NCBI RefSeq assembly: GCF_003025555.1
Contig: NZ_PYMH01000010.1
Location: forward strand, 62,001 to 126,000
Origin: Photobacterium lutimaris
Lineage (GTDB): Bacteria; Pseudomonadota; Gammaproteobacteria; Enterobacterales; Vibrionaceae
DNA length: 64,000 nt
Reading direction: 5' to 3'
In this document: positions 1 through 8,492 of the stretch, in pieces
How positions within the stretch are numbered: position 1 is the stretch's first letter
Layout of the letters: each line of letters starts with the position of its first letter
Made by a program: the position numbers and the translations under genes
The notes under the pieces: generated by a model
What the model was told of the DNA's origin: nothing
Databases searched by the model: none
What the model saw: only the letters and a program-made list of their open reading frames with translations

Positions 1-23
1 ACGCCCCGCACAAGGCGGGGCGT
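1..23 (-). terminator. prs transcription terminator (stem)
   Basis: A perfect 9-bp GC-rich stem (ACGCCCCGC / GCGGGGCGT) with a 5-base loop lies 23 bases past the prs stop codon on the minus strand. The T-run expected after it would lie outside the window, so only the stem can be seen. Confidence 0.7.
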
Positions 24-46
24 TGAATCTCTTTGGCAGTCCAGAA

Positions 47-994
47 TTAGTGCTGGAACATCGCTGAGATTGACTCTTCGTTGCTGATGCGACGGATAGC
101 TTCAGCAAGCATGCCTGATAGCGTCAGAACCGATACACGGCCAGTGTCAATGATTTCCTGAGTCAGAGGAATTGAGTCAGTTACGATCACTTCGTCAATC
201 ACAGACTCACGGATGTTCTGTGGTGCGCTACCAGAGAATACCGGGTGTGTTGCGTAAGCGAATACGCGCTTAGCACCACGATCTTTCAGTGCTTCAGCTG
301 CTTTACACAGTGTACCACCGGTATCGATCATGTCATCAACGATAATACAGTCACGACCTTCAACATCACCGATCAGGTGCATTACCTGAGACACGTTGGC
401 ACGTGGGCGACGCTTGTCGATGATAGCGATATCTGTGTCGTCAAGTAGCTTCGCGATAGCGCGGGCACGGACAACACCACCGATATCTGGAGAAACAACA
501 ACTGGATCTTCCAGGTTCTTCGCCAGAATGTCTTCTAGTAGTACTGGGCTACCGAACACGTTATCTACAGGAACATCAAAGAAGCCCTGGATTTGCTCAG
601 CGTGTAGGTCAACAGTCAGAACGCGGTCAACACCTACGTTCGACAGGAAGTCGGCAACGACTTTAGCCGTGATTGGCACACGGGCAGAACGGACGCGGCG
701 GTCTTGGCGAGCATAACCGAAGTAAGGGATTACAGCGGTGATACGGCCTGCAGAAGCACGGCGTAGCGCATCGATCATAACAACCAGTTCCATTAGGTTG
801 TCATTGGTTGGCGCACAAGTAGATTGAATGATAAATACGTCGCTACCACGAACGTTTTCATTAATCTGAACACAGACTTCACCGTCGGAAAAACGGTTAA
901 CTGTTGCGTCTCCTAGAGAAATGTAAAGACGGTCAGCAATGCGTTGGGCTAGTTCTGGTGTCGCGTTACCAGCAAACAGCTTCATATCAGGCAC
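47..994 (-). CDS. prs: Ribose-phosphate pyrophosphokinase
   Basis: Makes PRPP from ribose-5-phosphate and ATP in the cytoplasm, feeding purine, pyrimidine, NAD, histidine and tryptophan synthesis. The protein reads as a full class I PRPP synthetase: flexible-loop DKRRPRAN with the catalytic Lys/Arg pair, and the PRPP-binding loop VDDMIDTGGT near residue 220. I chose the GTG at 994 over the upstream ATG at 1036: it gives 315 residues starting (M)PDMKLFAGN, the length and start I know for E. coli Prs, and an AGG box sits 8 bases ahead. The longer frame would add 14 residues and overlap ispE. Last gene of a lolB-ispE-prs run on the minus strand, followed by a terminator stem. Family assignment is secure. 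Confidence 0.98.
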   Translation of the reverse strand: MPDMKLFAGNATPELAQRIADRLYISLGDATVNRFSDGEVCVQINENVRGSDVFIIQSTCAPTNDNLMELVVMIDALRRASAGRITAVIPYFGYARQDRRVRSARVPITAKVVADFLSNVGVDRVLTVDLHAEQIQGFFDVPVDNVFGSPVLLEDILAKNLEDPVVVSPDIGGVVRARAIAKLLDDTDIAIIDKRRPRANVSQVMHLIGDVEGRDCIIVDDMIDTGGTLCKAAEALKDRGAKRVFAYATHPVFSGSAPQNIRESVIDEVIVTDSIPLTQEIIDTGRVSVLTLSGMLAEAIRRISNEESISAMFQH

Positions 995-1026
995 GGTGGA
1001 AACCTCAGGTTGCGTCCAAGTTGTAG

Positions 1027-1890
1027 TTACTGACAATCCGTAGAATGTGCGAACAAGGCTGTCAAAAGGGGAGATGTGTTGACACCTTTTGCGACAAATC
1101 CTTGGAGCCAGTCAGGTAATTTATTCAGGGCTGCATTGGCCGCTTCTGGTGTGCTGAATTCAGCAAACACGCAAGCGCCAGTGCCGGTCAATCTCGACGG
1201 CGCGTATTCTAACAGCCACGAAAGCGCCTTATCAACCTCGGGGTGCAGTGATCTGACGATTTTTTCGCAATCGTTTTCGTAAACCCCTGCTAACAGTGCA
1301 TTTAAAGACCGTTTTTCGCTATCTCTTTTTAGCCCCGGATGGGTGAAAATATCTACCGTAGCAATATTTACCTCTGGTTTGACAACCAGATACCACTTTT
1401 CTTCGGGCGCTGCTGGCTGTAATTGCTCACCGACGCCCTCTGCAAACGCACTTATCCCACGAACAAATACCGGTACATCGGCACCCAGCGCCAAGCCCAA
1501 TGTGGCCAGCTCGTCGGTGCTCAGGTTGGTTTGCCACAGGTAGTTAAGGGCGACCAAAGTGGTGGCGGCATCGGATGATCCGCCACCGAGGCCACCGCCC
1601 ATTGGCAGAATTTTGTTGATATGGATGTCGGCCCCGGCTTGGATCCCCGTCCGTTGGCGCAGTGCATCTGCGGCGCGGTAGATCAGGTTGTCCTCGGTTT
1701 TTACGCCATCGATGGCTGGCGAGAGGGTAATGCGATCACTGTCGTTGGCCGTAATGGTCAGGGTATCGCTGTGATCGAGAAACTGAAACAGGGTTTGCAG
1801 TTCATGGTAGCCATCTGAACGGCGGCCGGTGATGTACAGAAAAAGATTCAGTTTGGCCGGTGCCGGCCATTGGGTGGTGCGGGTGATCAT
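1027..1890 (-). CDS. ispE: 4-diphosphocytidyl-2-C-methyl-D-erythritol kinase
   Basis: GHMP kinase of the non-mevalonate (MEP) isoprenoid pathway; phosphorylates the 2-hydroxyl of CDP-methylerythritol. Seen: the substrate-side Lys in PAPAKLNLFLYITG near residue 13, the ATP-binding glycine/serine loop PMGGGLGGGSSDAAT at residues 96-110, and the C-terminal LTGTGACVFAEF loop. The reading frame is open upstream to 2019, but the ATG at 1890 gives 287 residues, normal for IspE, and begins 8 bases after the lolB stop, so the extra upstream codons are lolB sequence in another frame. Placed between lolB and prs, the usual gammaproteobacterial order; probably cotranscribed with both. Confidence 0.96.
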   Translation of the reverse strand: MITRTTQWPAPAKLNLFLYITGRRSDGYHELQTLFQFLDHSDTLTITANDSDRITLSPAIDGVKTEDNLIYRAADALRQRTGIQAGADIHINKILPMGGGLGGGSSDAATTLVALNYLWQTNLSTDELATLGLALGADVPVFVRGISAFAEGVGEQLQPAAPEEKWYLVVKPEVNIATVDIFTHPGLKRDSEKRSLNALLAGVYENDCEKIVRSLHPEVDKALSWLLEYAPSRLTGTGACVFAEFSTPEAANAALNKLPDWLQGFVAKGVNTSPLLTALFAHSTDCQ

Positions 1891-1898
1891 AGCGTTCT

Positions 1899-2531
1899 CT
1901 AGTTGATGGACCATTGGTGGATAATCAGGGTAATACTGGCACCGGTGGTGCTCAAGACCATGCGTTTGGGTAGCGCTGGGCTGACCGAATAGTCGTACTC
2001 GTTGTAGTCGAGCTGCCACAGTTTATCGTCAACACGCTTGGCAAGGTAGCTGACCCTATTTTCATTATTGAGCTGGTAGGTATCGGCAGCGGTCGGCAAG
2101 CCGATGAGCCAGTCACGCATTTGCTCGATCGGTAAGTTGATGCCCGTCAGGGTGGAAACTAATTCACTGGCATTGGTGCCCTGATGGGTTTTGCCTGAAT
2201 TGTCGACCAAGGTCACGCGATTTGGGGTCGCGTCAAGCTTTAACAGGGTCGAACCCAGGAAGTTTGTTAGTAATAGATGATCTTGCTGGGGCGCGGTTTC
2301 CCAAACCAAATTGGCGCCGAAACGTTGCTTGCCTTTGTAACCGATCTTTCCTTTGGCCTGATAGCTGGAGAGTGCCTGAAGATCTTGCTCATGGCTTTCC
2401 CAGTCGGTTTGGCTTGTTTGCGGTGGCTGGGTCGCACAGCCTGCCAGCAGCGACAGGATGAGGGTTAACCAAGGGGCTTTTCGGGAAATGCGGGCAAAAG
2501 GATGTCGGGCTGGTCGCAATAATGACATCAT
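1899..2531 (-). CDS. lolB: Outer-membrane lipoprotein LolB
   Basis: Receives lipoproteins from periplasmic LolA and inserts them in the outer membrane; itself a lipoprotein. Starting from the ATG pair at 2531/2528, the N-terminus has basic residues, a hydrophobic stretch WLTLILSL and a lipobox LLAG|C, about 30 residues in, then a Q/T-rich linker and the LolB body (SYQAKGKIGYKG, then VWETAP). The frame extends to a TTG at 2594, directly abutting an AGAAGGAG box with no spacer, so I regard that start as unlikely. First gene of the lolB-ispE-prs group and divergent from hemA, the standard arrangement. Function certain from context and lipobox; exact start less so. Confidence 0.93.
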   Translation of the reverse strand: MMSLLRPARHPFARISRKAPWLTLILSLLAGCATQPPQTSQTDWESHEQDLQALSSYQAKGKIGYKGKQRFGANLVWETAPQQDHLLLTNFLGSTLLKLDATPNRVTLVDNSGKTHQGTNASELVSTLTGINLPIEQMRDWLIGLPTAADTYQLNNENRVSYLAKRVDDKLWQLDYNEYDYSVSPALPKRMVLSTTGASITLIIHQWSIN

Positions 2532-2776
2532 CGTTATCACTTTTTTATTGAGTATTGTTGGCAAACAATAGCGGTAAAACCTTAATATTTCCAACTCCTT
2601 CTCTCATGAAAAGGTCTGTGGCTGTCACTCTTTTTTCCTAATCTTTGAATAATTGAATGCTAACTTATGTGGATTATTGCCACGTAGATTCAATATGCGT
2701 TCTTTAATTCAGCGGGGGCATCAAGTAAAATCCGCCCTTAAATCATATTTCATCGGCGAAATGGTACACCGTCTCC

Positions 2777-4039
2777 ATGACATTGCTTGCACTAGGAATA
2801 AACCATAAAACAGCCTCGGTAGACTTGCGTGAACGGGTTGCGTTTTCGCCTGAAAAGATGAAGCTGGCCTTGACCCAACTGGAAAACCATCCAGAGATCC
2901 ATAGTGGGGTGATCGTCTCAACCTGCAACCGTACAGAGTTGTATTGCGATGTGACACAGCAAGGCCCCGGGCTCATGATTGACTGGCTGAGTAAGTTTCA
3001 CCAGATCAACACCGAAGAGCTGATGCCAAGCTTGTACTTTCATGAAGAGCAAGCGGCTGTCCGCCATTTGATGCGGGTCTCTTGCGGGCTTGATTCATTG
3101 GTCTTGGGTGAACCGCAGATCCTCGGTCAGGTTAAACAATCTTATTCTGACTCCCGTGATAACCGAGTTATTCAGGGGATGTTGGAAAAGCTGTTTCACA
3201 AAACGTTCACCGTGGCAAAGCGGGTTCGTACGGAAACTGATATTGGCGGCAACGCGGTATCGGTGGCTTTTGCTGCCTGTACTCTGGCTAAACAGATTTT
3301 CGAGTCCCTTGAAGAGGCTACGGTGTTGTTGGTTGGCGCCGGCGAGACCATTGAGCTTGTTTCCCGGCATTTGGTCGAGCAAGGCTGCAACCGCTTGATC
3401 GTTGCCAACCGAACCAAGGAGCGGGCAGAGAATCTTGCTCGCGAGTTCGGCGCAGAGGTGATCAGCCTGCCGGAGATCCCGGAGCATCTACACCGAGCTG
3501 ATATTGTGATCAGCTCAACCGCCAGCCCGCTGCCGATCATCGGCAAGGGGATGGTCGAGAAAGCCATCAAGGCTCGCCGCCATCAACCTATGTTATTGGT
3601 GGATATTGCCGTTCCCCGCGATATTGAGCAAGAAGTGGGTGAGCTTAGCGACGCATACCTGTACTCGGTTGATGATCTGCACAGTATTGTTGAGAAAAAC
3701 CGTGAACAGCGTAAAGTGGCGGCCATACAGGCCGAAGCTATCGTCAGTGAGGAAAGCGCGGCGTTCATGAGCTGGATCCGCTCACTCGAAGCGGTCGACA
3801 GTATTCGCCAGTACCGTTGTCAGGCTGAAGAGCTCAAATCAGAACTGCTGACGCGCAGTTTGCAGGCTCTGGCCAATGGGAGCGATCCTCAGAAAGTGCT
3901 GGTGGAGCTCAGCAACAAACTGACCAACAAACTTATCCACGCGCCTACCCGTGCCATGCAGCAGGCGGCCAAAGAAGGTGAGCCAGAAAAGCTGGCTGTG
4001 ATCCGTGAAACGCTCGGCTTAGATACCGGCAAGAATTAA
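2777..4039 (+). CDS. hemA: Glutamyl-tRNA reductase
   Basis: First committed step of C5 tetrapyrrole synthesis: NADPH-dependent reduction of glutamyl-tRNA(Glu) to glutamate-1-semialdehyde. Full length at 420 residues. Catalytic cysteine in STCNRTELYC (Cys50), the specificity and linker region SLVLGEPQILGQVK, a Rossmann NADPH domain with LLVGAGE near residue 190, and the C-terminal dimerisation helices. The usual glycine-rich turn continues as GETIELVSRHL, which is normal for this family. Heads the hemA-prfA-prmC-sirB2-sirB1-kdsA series with 50 bases before prfA. Divergent from lolB over about 245 bases that must hold both promoters. Confidence 0.98.
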   Translation: MTLLALGINHKTASVDLRERVAFSPEKMKLALTQLENHPEIHSGVIVSTCNRTELYCDVTQQGPGLMIDWLSKFHQINTEELMPSLYFHEEQAAVRHLMRVSCGLDSLVLGEPQILGQVKQSYSDSRDNRVIQGMLEKLFHKTFTVAKRVRTETDIGGNAVSVAFAACTLAKQIFESLEEATVLLVGAGETIELVSRHLVEQGCNRLIVANRTKERAENLAREFGAEVISLPEIPEHLHRADIVISSTASPLPIIGKGMVEKAIKARRHQPMLLVDIAVPRDIEQEVGELSDAYLYSVDDLHSIVEKNREQRKVAAIQAEAIVSEESAAFMSWIRSLEAVDSIRQYRCQAEELKSELLTRSLQALANGSDPQKVLVELSNKLTNKLIHAPTRAMQQAAKEGEPEKLAVIRETLGLDTGKN

Positions 4040-4089
4040 TGCTGGCAGGGAACCTTCCCTGCCTTTAATGGAATACAGTAGAAATCTAT

Positions 4090-5178
4090 ATGAAACCTTC
4101 AATTTTAGTGAAATTAGAAACGCTGGTTGAGCGTTATGAAGAAGTCCAGCATTTGCTCAGTGATCCAGAGGTCATTGGTAATCAGGACAAGTTCCGTGCG
4201 CTTTCCCGTGAATATTCACAGCTGGAGGAAGTCACCAAGTGCTTCCAGGCTTACCAGCAAGCCAAAGAAGATTTGGAAACTGCTGAAGAGATGGCCAACG
4301 AAGACGATCCGGAAATGCGCGAGATGGCGCAAGAGGAGGTCAAGGAAGCCAAAGCGGAAATCATCCGCCTTGAAGACGAACTTCAGGTTCTGCTGATCCC
4401 TAAAGATCCAAACGATGAACGTAACTGCTTTGTTGAAATCCGTGCCGGTGCTGGTGGTGATGAGGCTGGTATCTTTGCCGGTGATCTATTCCGTATGTAC
4501 AGCAAATTCGCTGAATCACGCGGCTGGCGCATCGAAGTGATGAGTGCCAACGCTTCTGAGCAAGGTGGTTATAAGGAAATGATCGCTAAAATCAGTGGCG
4601 AAGCCGTATACGGTACGATGAAGTTTGAATCAGGTGGTCACCGTGTTCAGCGTGTGCCTGCGACGGAATCTCAGGGCCGTGTCCATACTTCAGCCTGTAC
4701 GGTTGCGATCCTGCCGGAAATCCCTGAAGCGGAAATCCCTGAAATCAATACCGGCGATTTGAAAATCGATACCTTCCGTGCGTCTGGTGCCGGTGGTCAG
4801 CACGTTAACACCACCGATTCTGCTATCCGTATTACTCACTTGCCGACCGGTATTGTTGTCGAGTGTCAGGATGAGCGTTCCCAGCACAAGAACAAAGCCA
4901 AGGCAATGTCAGTGCTGGCGGCCCGTATTATCAAGGCCGAGGAAGAGAAGCGCCATGCTGAAGAAGCGAGCACCCGCCGCAACCTACTGGGCTCGGGCGA
5001 CCGTTCTGACCGTATCCGTACCTACAACTACCCGCAGGGTCGTGTATCTGACCACCGTATCAACCTGACCATCTACCGTCTGAACGAAGTGATGGAAGGG
5101 GACATGAACAGCCTGATCCAGCCCGTACTGCAAGAGCACCAGGCCGATCAGCTAGCAGCAATGGCTGAGCAAAACTAA
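4090..5178 (+). CDS. prfA: Peptide chain release factor 1
   Basis: Recognises UAA and UAG stop codons and triggers hydrolysis of peptidyl-tRNA on the ribosome. 362 residues, usual for RF1. The acidic N-terminal coiled-coil domain is followed by the stop-codon reading tripeptide PAT in VPATESQGR, and the catalytic GGQ motif at residues 235-237 (SGAGGQHVNTTD). The glutamine of GGQ is the methylation target of PrmC, which is encoded next with a one-base overlap (TAATG), so the two are translationally coupled. Confidence 0.98.
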   Translation: MKPSILVKLETLVERYEEVQHLLSDPEVIGNQDKFRALSREYSQLEEVTKCFQAYQQAKEDLETAEEMANEDDPEMREMAQEEVKEAKAEIIRLEDELQVLLIPKDPNDERNCFVEIRAGAGGDEAGIFAGDLFRMYSKFAESRGWRIEVMSANASEQGGYKEMIAKISGEAVYGTMKFESGGHRVQRVPATESQGRVHTSACTVAILPEIPEAEIPEINTGDLKIDTFRASGAGGQHVNTTDSAIRITHLPTGIVVECQDERSQHKNKAKAMSVLAARIIKAEEEKRHAEEASTRRNLLGSGDRSDRIRTYNYPQGRVSDHRINLTIYRLNEVMEGDMNSLIQPVLQEHQADQLAAMAEQN

Positions 5179-6026
5179 TGACCGTGTCGATAGACGGCCA
5201 GCTCAAGCAGGCGATGAAGACATTGATGGATGCGGGCTCTGACAGCCCGCATATCGATGCCGCCGTATTGCTGTGCCATGTGCTTGATAAGCCACGCAGC
5301 TATTTGCTTACCTGGCCTGAAAAAGAATTAGATGCCGCCCAACTGGCTGCGTTTGAGGCGGTCATGGCCAGACGCCTGACCGGGGAGCCGGTCGCCTATA
5401 TTGTCGGCGAGCGTGAGTTCTGGTCGTTGCCCTTGAAAGTTGCACCCCATACCTTGATCCCGCGTCCTGATACCGAAAGGTTAGTCGAGTTGGCACTGGA
5501 GAAGTTGCCAGCTGGCGCTTGTGATGTGTTGGACTTAGGGACGGGAACCGGTGCCATTGCCTTGGCGCTGGCCTCAGAGCGGCGTGACATTGTGGTTACT
5601 GGTATCGACCTGCGTCCGGAAGCGGCAGCACTGGCCGAGGAAAACCGCGCTAACCTGCACATTGCCAATGCTCGTTTCCTTTCAGGCAGCTGGTACAGCC
5701 CACTGACCGAACAAGAACGCTTCGCGGTGATTGTCAGTAACCCGCCATATATTGATGGGGAAGACCCGCATCTTGAGCAGGGGGATGTCCGCTTTGAGCC
5801 CAAGAGTGCCTTGGTGGCCGAAGATCACGGCTTGGCCGATATCCAGGTGATCAGTGAGCAGGGCCGCCAACACCTGGAAAGCGGTGGCTGGTTGCTGATG
5901 GAGCACGGCTACGAGCAAGGTGCGGCTGTACGTGAAATTTTAGAGGTGCTGGGATACCTGCAGGTATCGACAGCGCAGGACTATGCAGGTCTGGACCGTG
6001 TAACCATGGGCTGCTGGCAAGGATAG
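5178..6026 (+). CDS. prmC: Release factor glutamine methyltransferase
   Basis: SAM-dependent N5-methylation of the GGQ glutamine in RF1 and RF2. 282 residues: N-terminal helical RF-binding domain, the SAM-binding motif LDLGTGTGAIAL around residue 118, and the diagnostic NPPY catalytic tetrapeptide at residues 188-191. Its ATG overlaps the prfA stop by one base. Followed after 13 bases by sirB2. Sometimes named hemK because of its place beside hemA. Confidence 0.97.
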   Translation: MTVSIDGQLKQAMKTLMDAGSDSPHIDAAVLLCHVLDKPRSYLLTWPEKELDAAQLAAFEAVMARRLTGEPVAYIVGEREFWSLPLKVAPHTLIPRPDTERLVELALEKLPAGACDVLDLGTGTGAIALALASERRDIVVTGIDLRPEAAALAEENRANLHIANARFLSGSWYSPLTEQERFAVIVSNPPYIDGEDPHLEQGDVRFEPKSALVAEDHGLADIQVISEQGRQHLESGGWLLMEHGYEQGAAVREILEVLGYLQVSTAQDYAGLDRVTMGCWQG

Positions 6027-6039
6027 AGAGATAATAACT

Positions 6040-6420
6040 ATGTATACCGCTGTGAAACACCTACATATGCTGGCTATCGCTTTGAGCGTGACACTGTTTA
6101 TCTTGCGTTACTGCTTGATGATGGCCAACTCCACCCTGAACGAGAAAAAGTTCCTTAAAATCACCCCGCATGTCGTGGACACGGTGTTGTTGCTGACTGG
6201 GGTGACGTTGATTTTCATTACTGGTTTCGTGCCGTTTACCGAAGCTGGTGGCTGGATGACGCAAAAGATCAGTTGTGTCTTAGCTTATATTGCACTTGGC
6301 TACTTCACCCTGAAAATGGGCTCTAACAAGGTCTTCAAGACCTTTGCCTTTTTCGGCTCGCTGGGCTGGCTAATGGCCGCTGCCAAGATTGCAATGACCA
6401 AAACCTCTTTCCTAGGATAA
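6040..6420 (+). CDS. sirB2: SirB2 family integral membrane protein
   Basis: A 126-residue protein made of four hydrophobic segments (roughly residues 5-25, 45-65, 75-93 and 100-120), with the N-terminal pattern VKHLHMLAIALSV typical of the SirB family. Inner-membrane location is predicted; biochemical function is not known. The gene sits in the conserved block prmC-sirB2-sirB1-kdsA, two bases ahead of sirB1. The SirB name comes from a Salmonella invasion-regulation phenotype, and I would not carry that role over. Family assignment by sequence pattern and synteny. Confidence 0.88.
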   Translation: MYTAVKHLHMLAIALSVTLFILRYCLMMANSTLNEKKFLKITPHVVDTVLLLTGVTLIFITGFVPFTEAGGWMTQKISCVLAYIALGYFTLKMGSNKVFKTFAFFGSLGWLMAAAKIAMTKTSFLG

Positions 6421-6422
6421 CC

Positions 6423-7235
6423 ATGTTACGCTTTACCGAACAAGAACTGGAGCAGATGCCGCTGGTGGATGGTGCGGTTGCGATGACAGAAGCGGTCGAT
6501 CCGCACTTCCCCGCAGGCTGGGTCAGTATCCAACTGGCACGTCTTGCCCAAGAGGCGGAGCATGCCTTGATGGATGAGCCGGACAGTTATTTACGTCTTG
6601 AAGGCCTGTTACGACTGTTTTACCGCGAGTGGGGCTTTATTGGCGATCACGAGCAGTATTTTTCATCAGACAACGTGTTTCTCGACAAGGTGCTCGAGCG
6701 TAAGAAAGGGATCCCGGTCACCCTAGGTGCCCTGTTCCTTTTCCTGGCGCATCGTCTGGACTTGCCGGTAAGTGCCGTGTGTTTTCCTACCCAGTTTGTC
6801 CTGAAGGTCGAGTGGTATGGCAGTGAGCCTCAGTACATTAACCCGTTTGATGGTGAGTACCTGAGCAAGCATATGATGGCTGCTTGGCTGAAAGGGCACA
6901 AGGGACCCTTTAGCGAGCTGCGCAGTGAATACTTCGCCACGGCCGAGAATGGCGATATTTTGGCTCGCTGGTTAACCGTGATGAAAAGTGCTCTGCTACG
7001 CGAGGGGCTGTTTGCCGAAGCGTTGCGCTGCAGTGATGTGGCTCTCGGTGCCTTCCGTCCGGGGGATCCGCACGAAATCCGTGATCGCGGCTATATTTAC
7101 CAGCAACTGGAATGCAGCCACGCTGCGGTGTCGGATTACGAATATTTTATCGAGCAATGCCCTGAAGACCCAGCAGCAGAGCTGCTGAAAATTCAGGTCA
7201 AAGAACTCAACAAAGAGCCGTTGACCCTGCATTGA
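6423..7235 (+). CDS. sirB1: SirB1 family transglutaminase-like/TPR protein
   Basis: 270 residues, matching the SirB1 (YchA) family: an N-terminal transglutaminase-like fold with the signature LERKKGIPVTLGALFLFLAHRLDLPVSAVCFP split across residues 96-128, then a C-terminal TPR-like helical part (RDRGYIYQQLECSHAAVSDYE). A cytosolic role is expected; the precise activity is uncharacterised. The cysteine in AVCFP could be the papain-like nucleophile position, but I cannot show that it is catalytic. Encoded between sirB2 and kdsA in the usual operon order. Confidence 0.88.
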   Translation: MLRFTEQELEQMPLVDGAVAMTEAVDPHFPAGWVSIQLARLAQEAEHALMDEPDSYLRLEGLLRLFYREWGFIGDHEQYFSSDNVFLDKVLERKKGIPVTLGALFLFLAHRLDLPVSAVCFPTQFVLKVEWYGSEPQYINPFDGEYLSKHMMAAWLKGHKGPFSELRSEYFATAENGDILARWLTVMKSALLREGLFAEALRCSDVALGAFRPGDPHEIRDRGYIYQQLECSHAAVSDYEYFIEQCPEDPAAELLKIQVKELNKEPLTLH

Positions 7236-7275
7236 TCCTTGCCGGGCATAGGTTCAACAATTAAGAGAGAAGATG

Positions 7276-8127
7276 ATGGAACAGAAAGTTGTTCGCGTTG
7301 GTGATATTGATGTTGCCAATGATAAGCCGTTTGTCCTATTCGGCGGTATGAACGTACTGGAATCACGTGATCTGGCGATGCAGATCTGTGAAAAGTACGT
7401 TGAAGTGACAGACAAGCTAGGCATTCCTTATGTCTTCAAGGCTTCTTTCGACAAGGCAAACCGTTCTTCTGTGCATTCCTACCGTGGTCCGGGTATGGAA
7501 GAAGGATTGAAGATTTTCCAAGAGCTGAAAGATACCTTTGGCGTGAAAATTATCACGGATATCCACGAGCAGTACCAGGCCCAGCCTGTTGCCGATGTGG
7601 TTGATGTGATCCAGCTTCCAGCCTTCTTGGCGCGTCAGACTGATTTGGTTCAGGTGATGGCTAAAACCGGCGCTGTGATCAATGTGAAAAAACCTCAGTT
7701 TATGAGCCCAGGCCAAGTCGGTAACATCGTTGAGAAGTTCGCTGAGTGCGACAACGAAAATATTATCCTGTGTGAGCGCGGTGTACTGCACGGCTATGAC
7801 AACCTGGTTGTTGATATGCTGGGTTTTGACGTGATGAAGAAAGCCTCTAACGGTAGCCCGATTATCTTTGATGTGACGCACGCCCTGCAGTGCCGCGATC
7901 CAGGCGGTGCCGCTTCTGGTGGTCGTCGTGAGCAGACGGTTGACTTGGCCCGCTCTGGCCTGGCAACGAAGATCGCAGGCTTGTTCATGGAAGCGCACCC
8001 GACACCGGATCAAGCGCGTTGTGATGGTCCGTCAGCGTTCCCGTTGGATAAGCTTGAACCGTTCCTGAGCCAGCTGAAGCAGCTTGATGATCTGGTCAAA
8101 GGCTTCGAAGATATCGATATCAAATAA
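7276..8127 (+). CDS. kdsA: 3-deoxy-8-phosphooctulonate synthase
   Basis: Condenses arabinose-5-phosphate with phosphoenolpyruvate to Kdo-8-phosphate for the LPS inner core. 283 residues from the second of two adjacent ATGs; the first (7273) gives 284, but the second leaves better spacing from the GAGAG box and aligns with the E. coli start as I recall it. Conserved runs include FVLFGGMNVLESRD, FKASFDKANRSS, NVKKPQF and DVTHALQCRDP. Last gene of the hemA operon, ended by a strong terminator 24 bases downstream. Confidence 0.97.
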   Translation: MEQKVVRVGDIDVANDKPFVLFGGMNVLESRDLAMQICEKYVEVTDKLGIPYVFKASFDKANRSSVHSYRGPGMEEGLKIFQELKDTFGVKIITDIHEQYQAQPVADVVDVIQLPAFLARQTDLVQVMAKTGAVINVKKPQFMSPGQVGNIVEKFAECDNENIILCERGVLHGYDNLVVDMLGFDVMKKASNGSPIIFDVTHALQCRDPGGAASGGRREQTVDLARSGLATKIAGLFMEAHPTPDQARCDGPSAFPLDKLEPFLSQLKQLDDLVKGFEDIDIK

Positions 8128-8150
8128 CGCGGTTGTTTGTTCTGATTAGA

Positions 8151-8187
8151 AACGGCCCGGCAGGTTTTCTGCCGGGCCGTTTTTTTT
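8151..8187 (+). terminator. Rho-independent terminator after kdsA
   Basis: A 13-bp GC-rich perfect stem (AACGGCCCGGCAG and its complement) with a 4-base GTTT loop, followed by a run of eight Ts. It closes the hemA-kdsA operon. Confidence 0.95.
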
Positions 8188-8492
8188 ATTGTTATTGACT
8201 TCGCGGGGCTGGCCCTGCGGGGAATAAGACTAAATTTGCCTTGCACTTCACCAGCCTGTCACCACCCAGTTTGTACCTTATGATAAAAAAATGAAATCGC
8301 TAAAATTCAGAGGATTAATCTTTATCCATTGCGTTATTTAGTGTCATTGGGGGTGTGTGGAGGTAATGAAAGACTTTGTCGCTAATGGTGGGCGCGAAAT
8401 AGAGTGAGATGTTTGCCAGTCTGGCTGTGAGTGTTTTATTTTGTACAGGTATACTCTGCGCCGAGTAAAATTTTGCAACTGTAGGGTGTTAC
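8188..8492. other. Intergenic region ahead of the amino-acid symporter
   Basis: About 305 bases with no convincing ORF. A TATACT hexamer near 8450 could be the -10 of the downstream gene, although its -35 is poor. An AGGG box precedes the GTG start at 8493. I see no RNA structure or operator I can name. Confidence 0.5.

Noticed and set aside
995..1036. Longer prs start giving 329 residues
   Set aside because: The extra 14 residues have no support; the GTG at 994 has a ribosome site and gives the family length.
8010..8246. 78-codon minus-strand ORF across the kdsA terminator
   Set aside because: Passes through the terminator hairpin and is antisense to kdsA; low-complexity basic composition.
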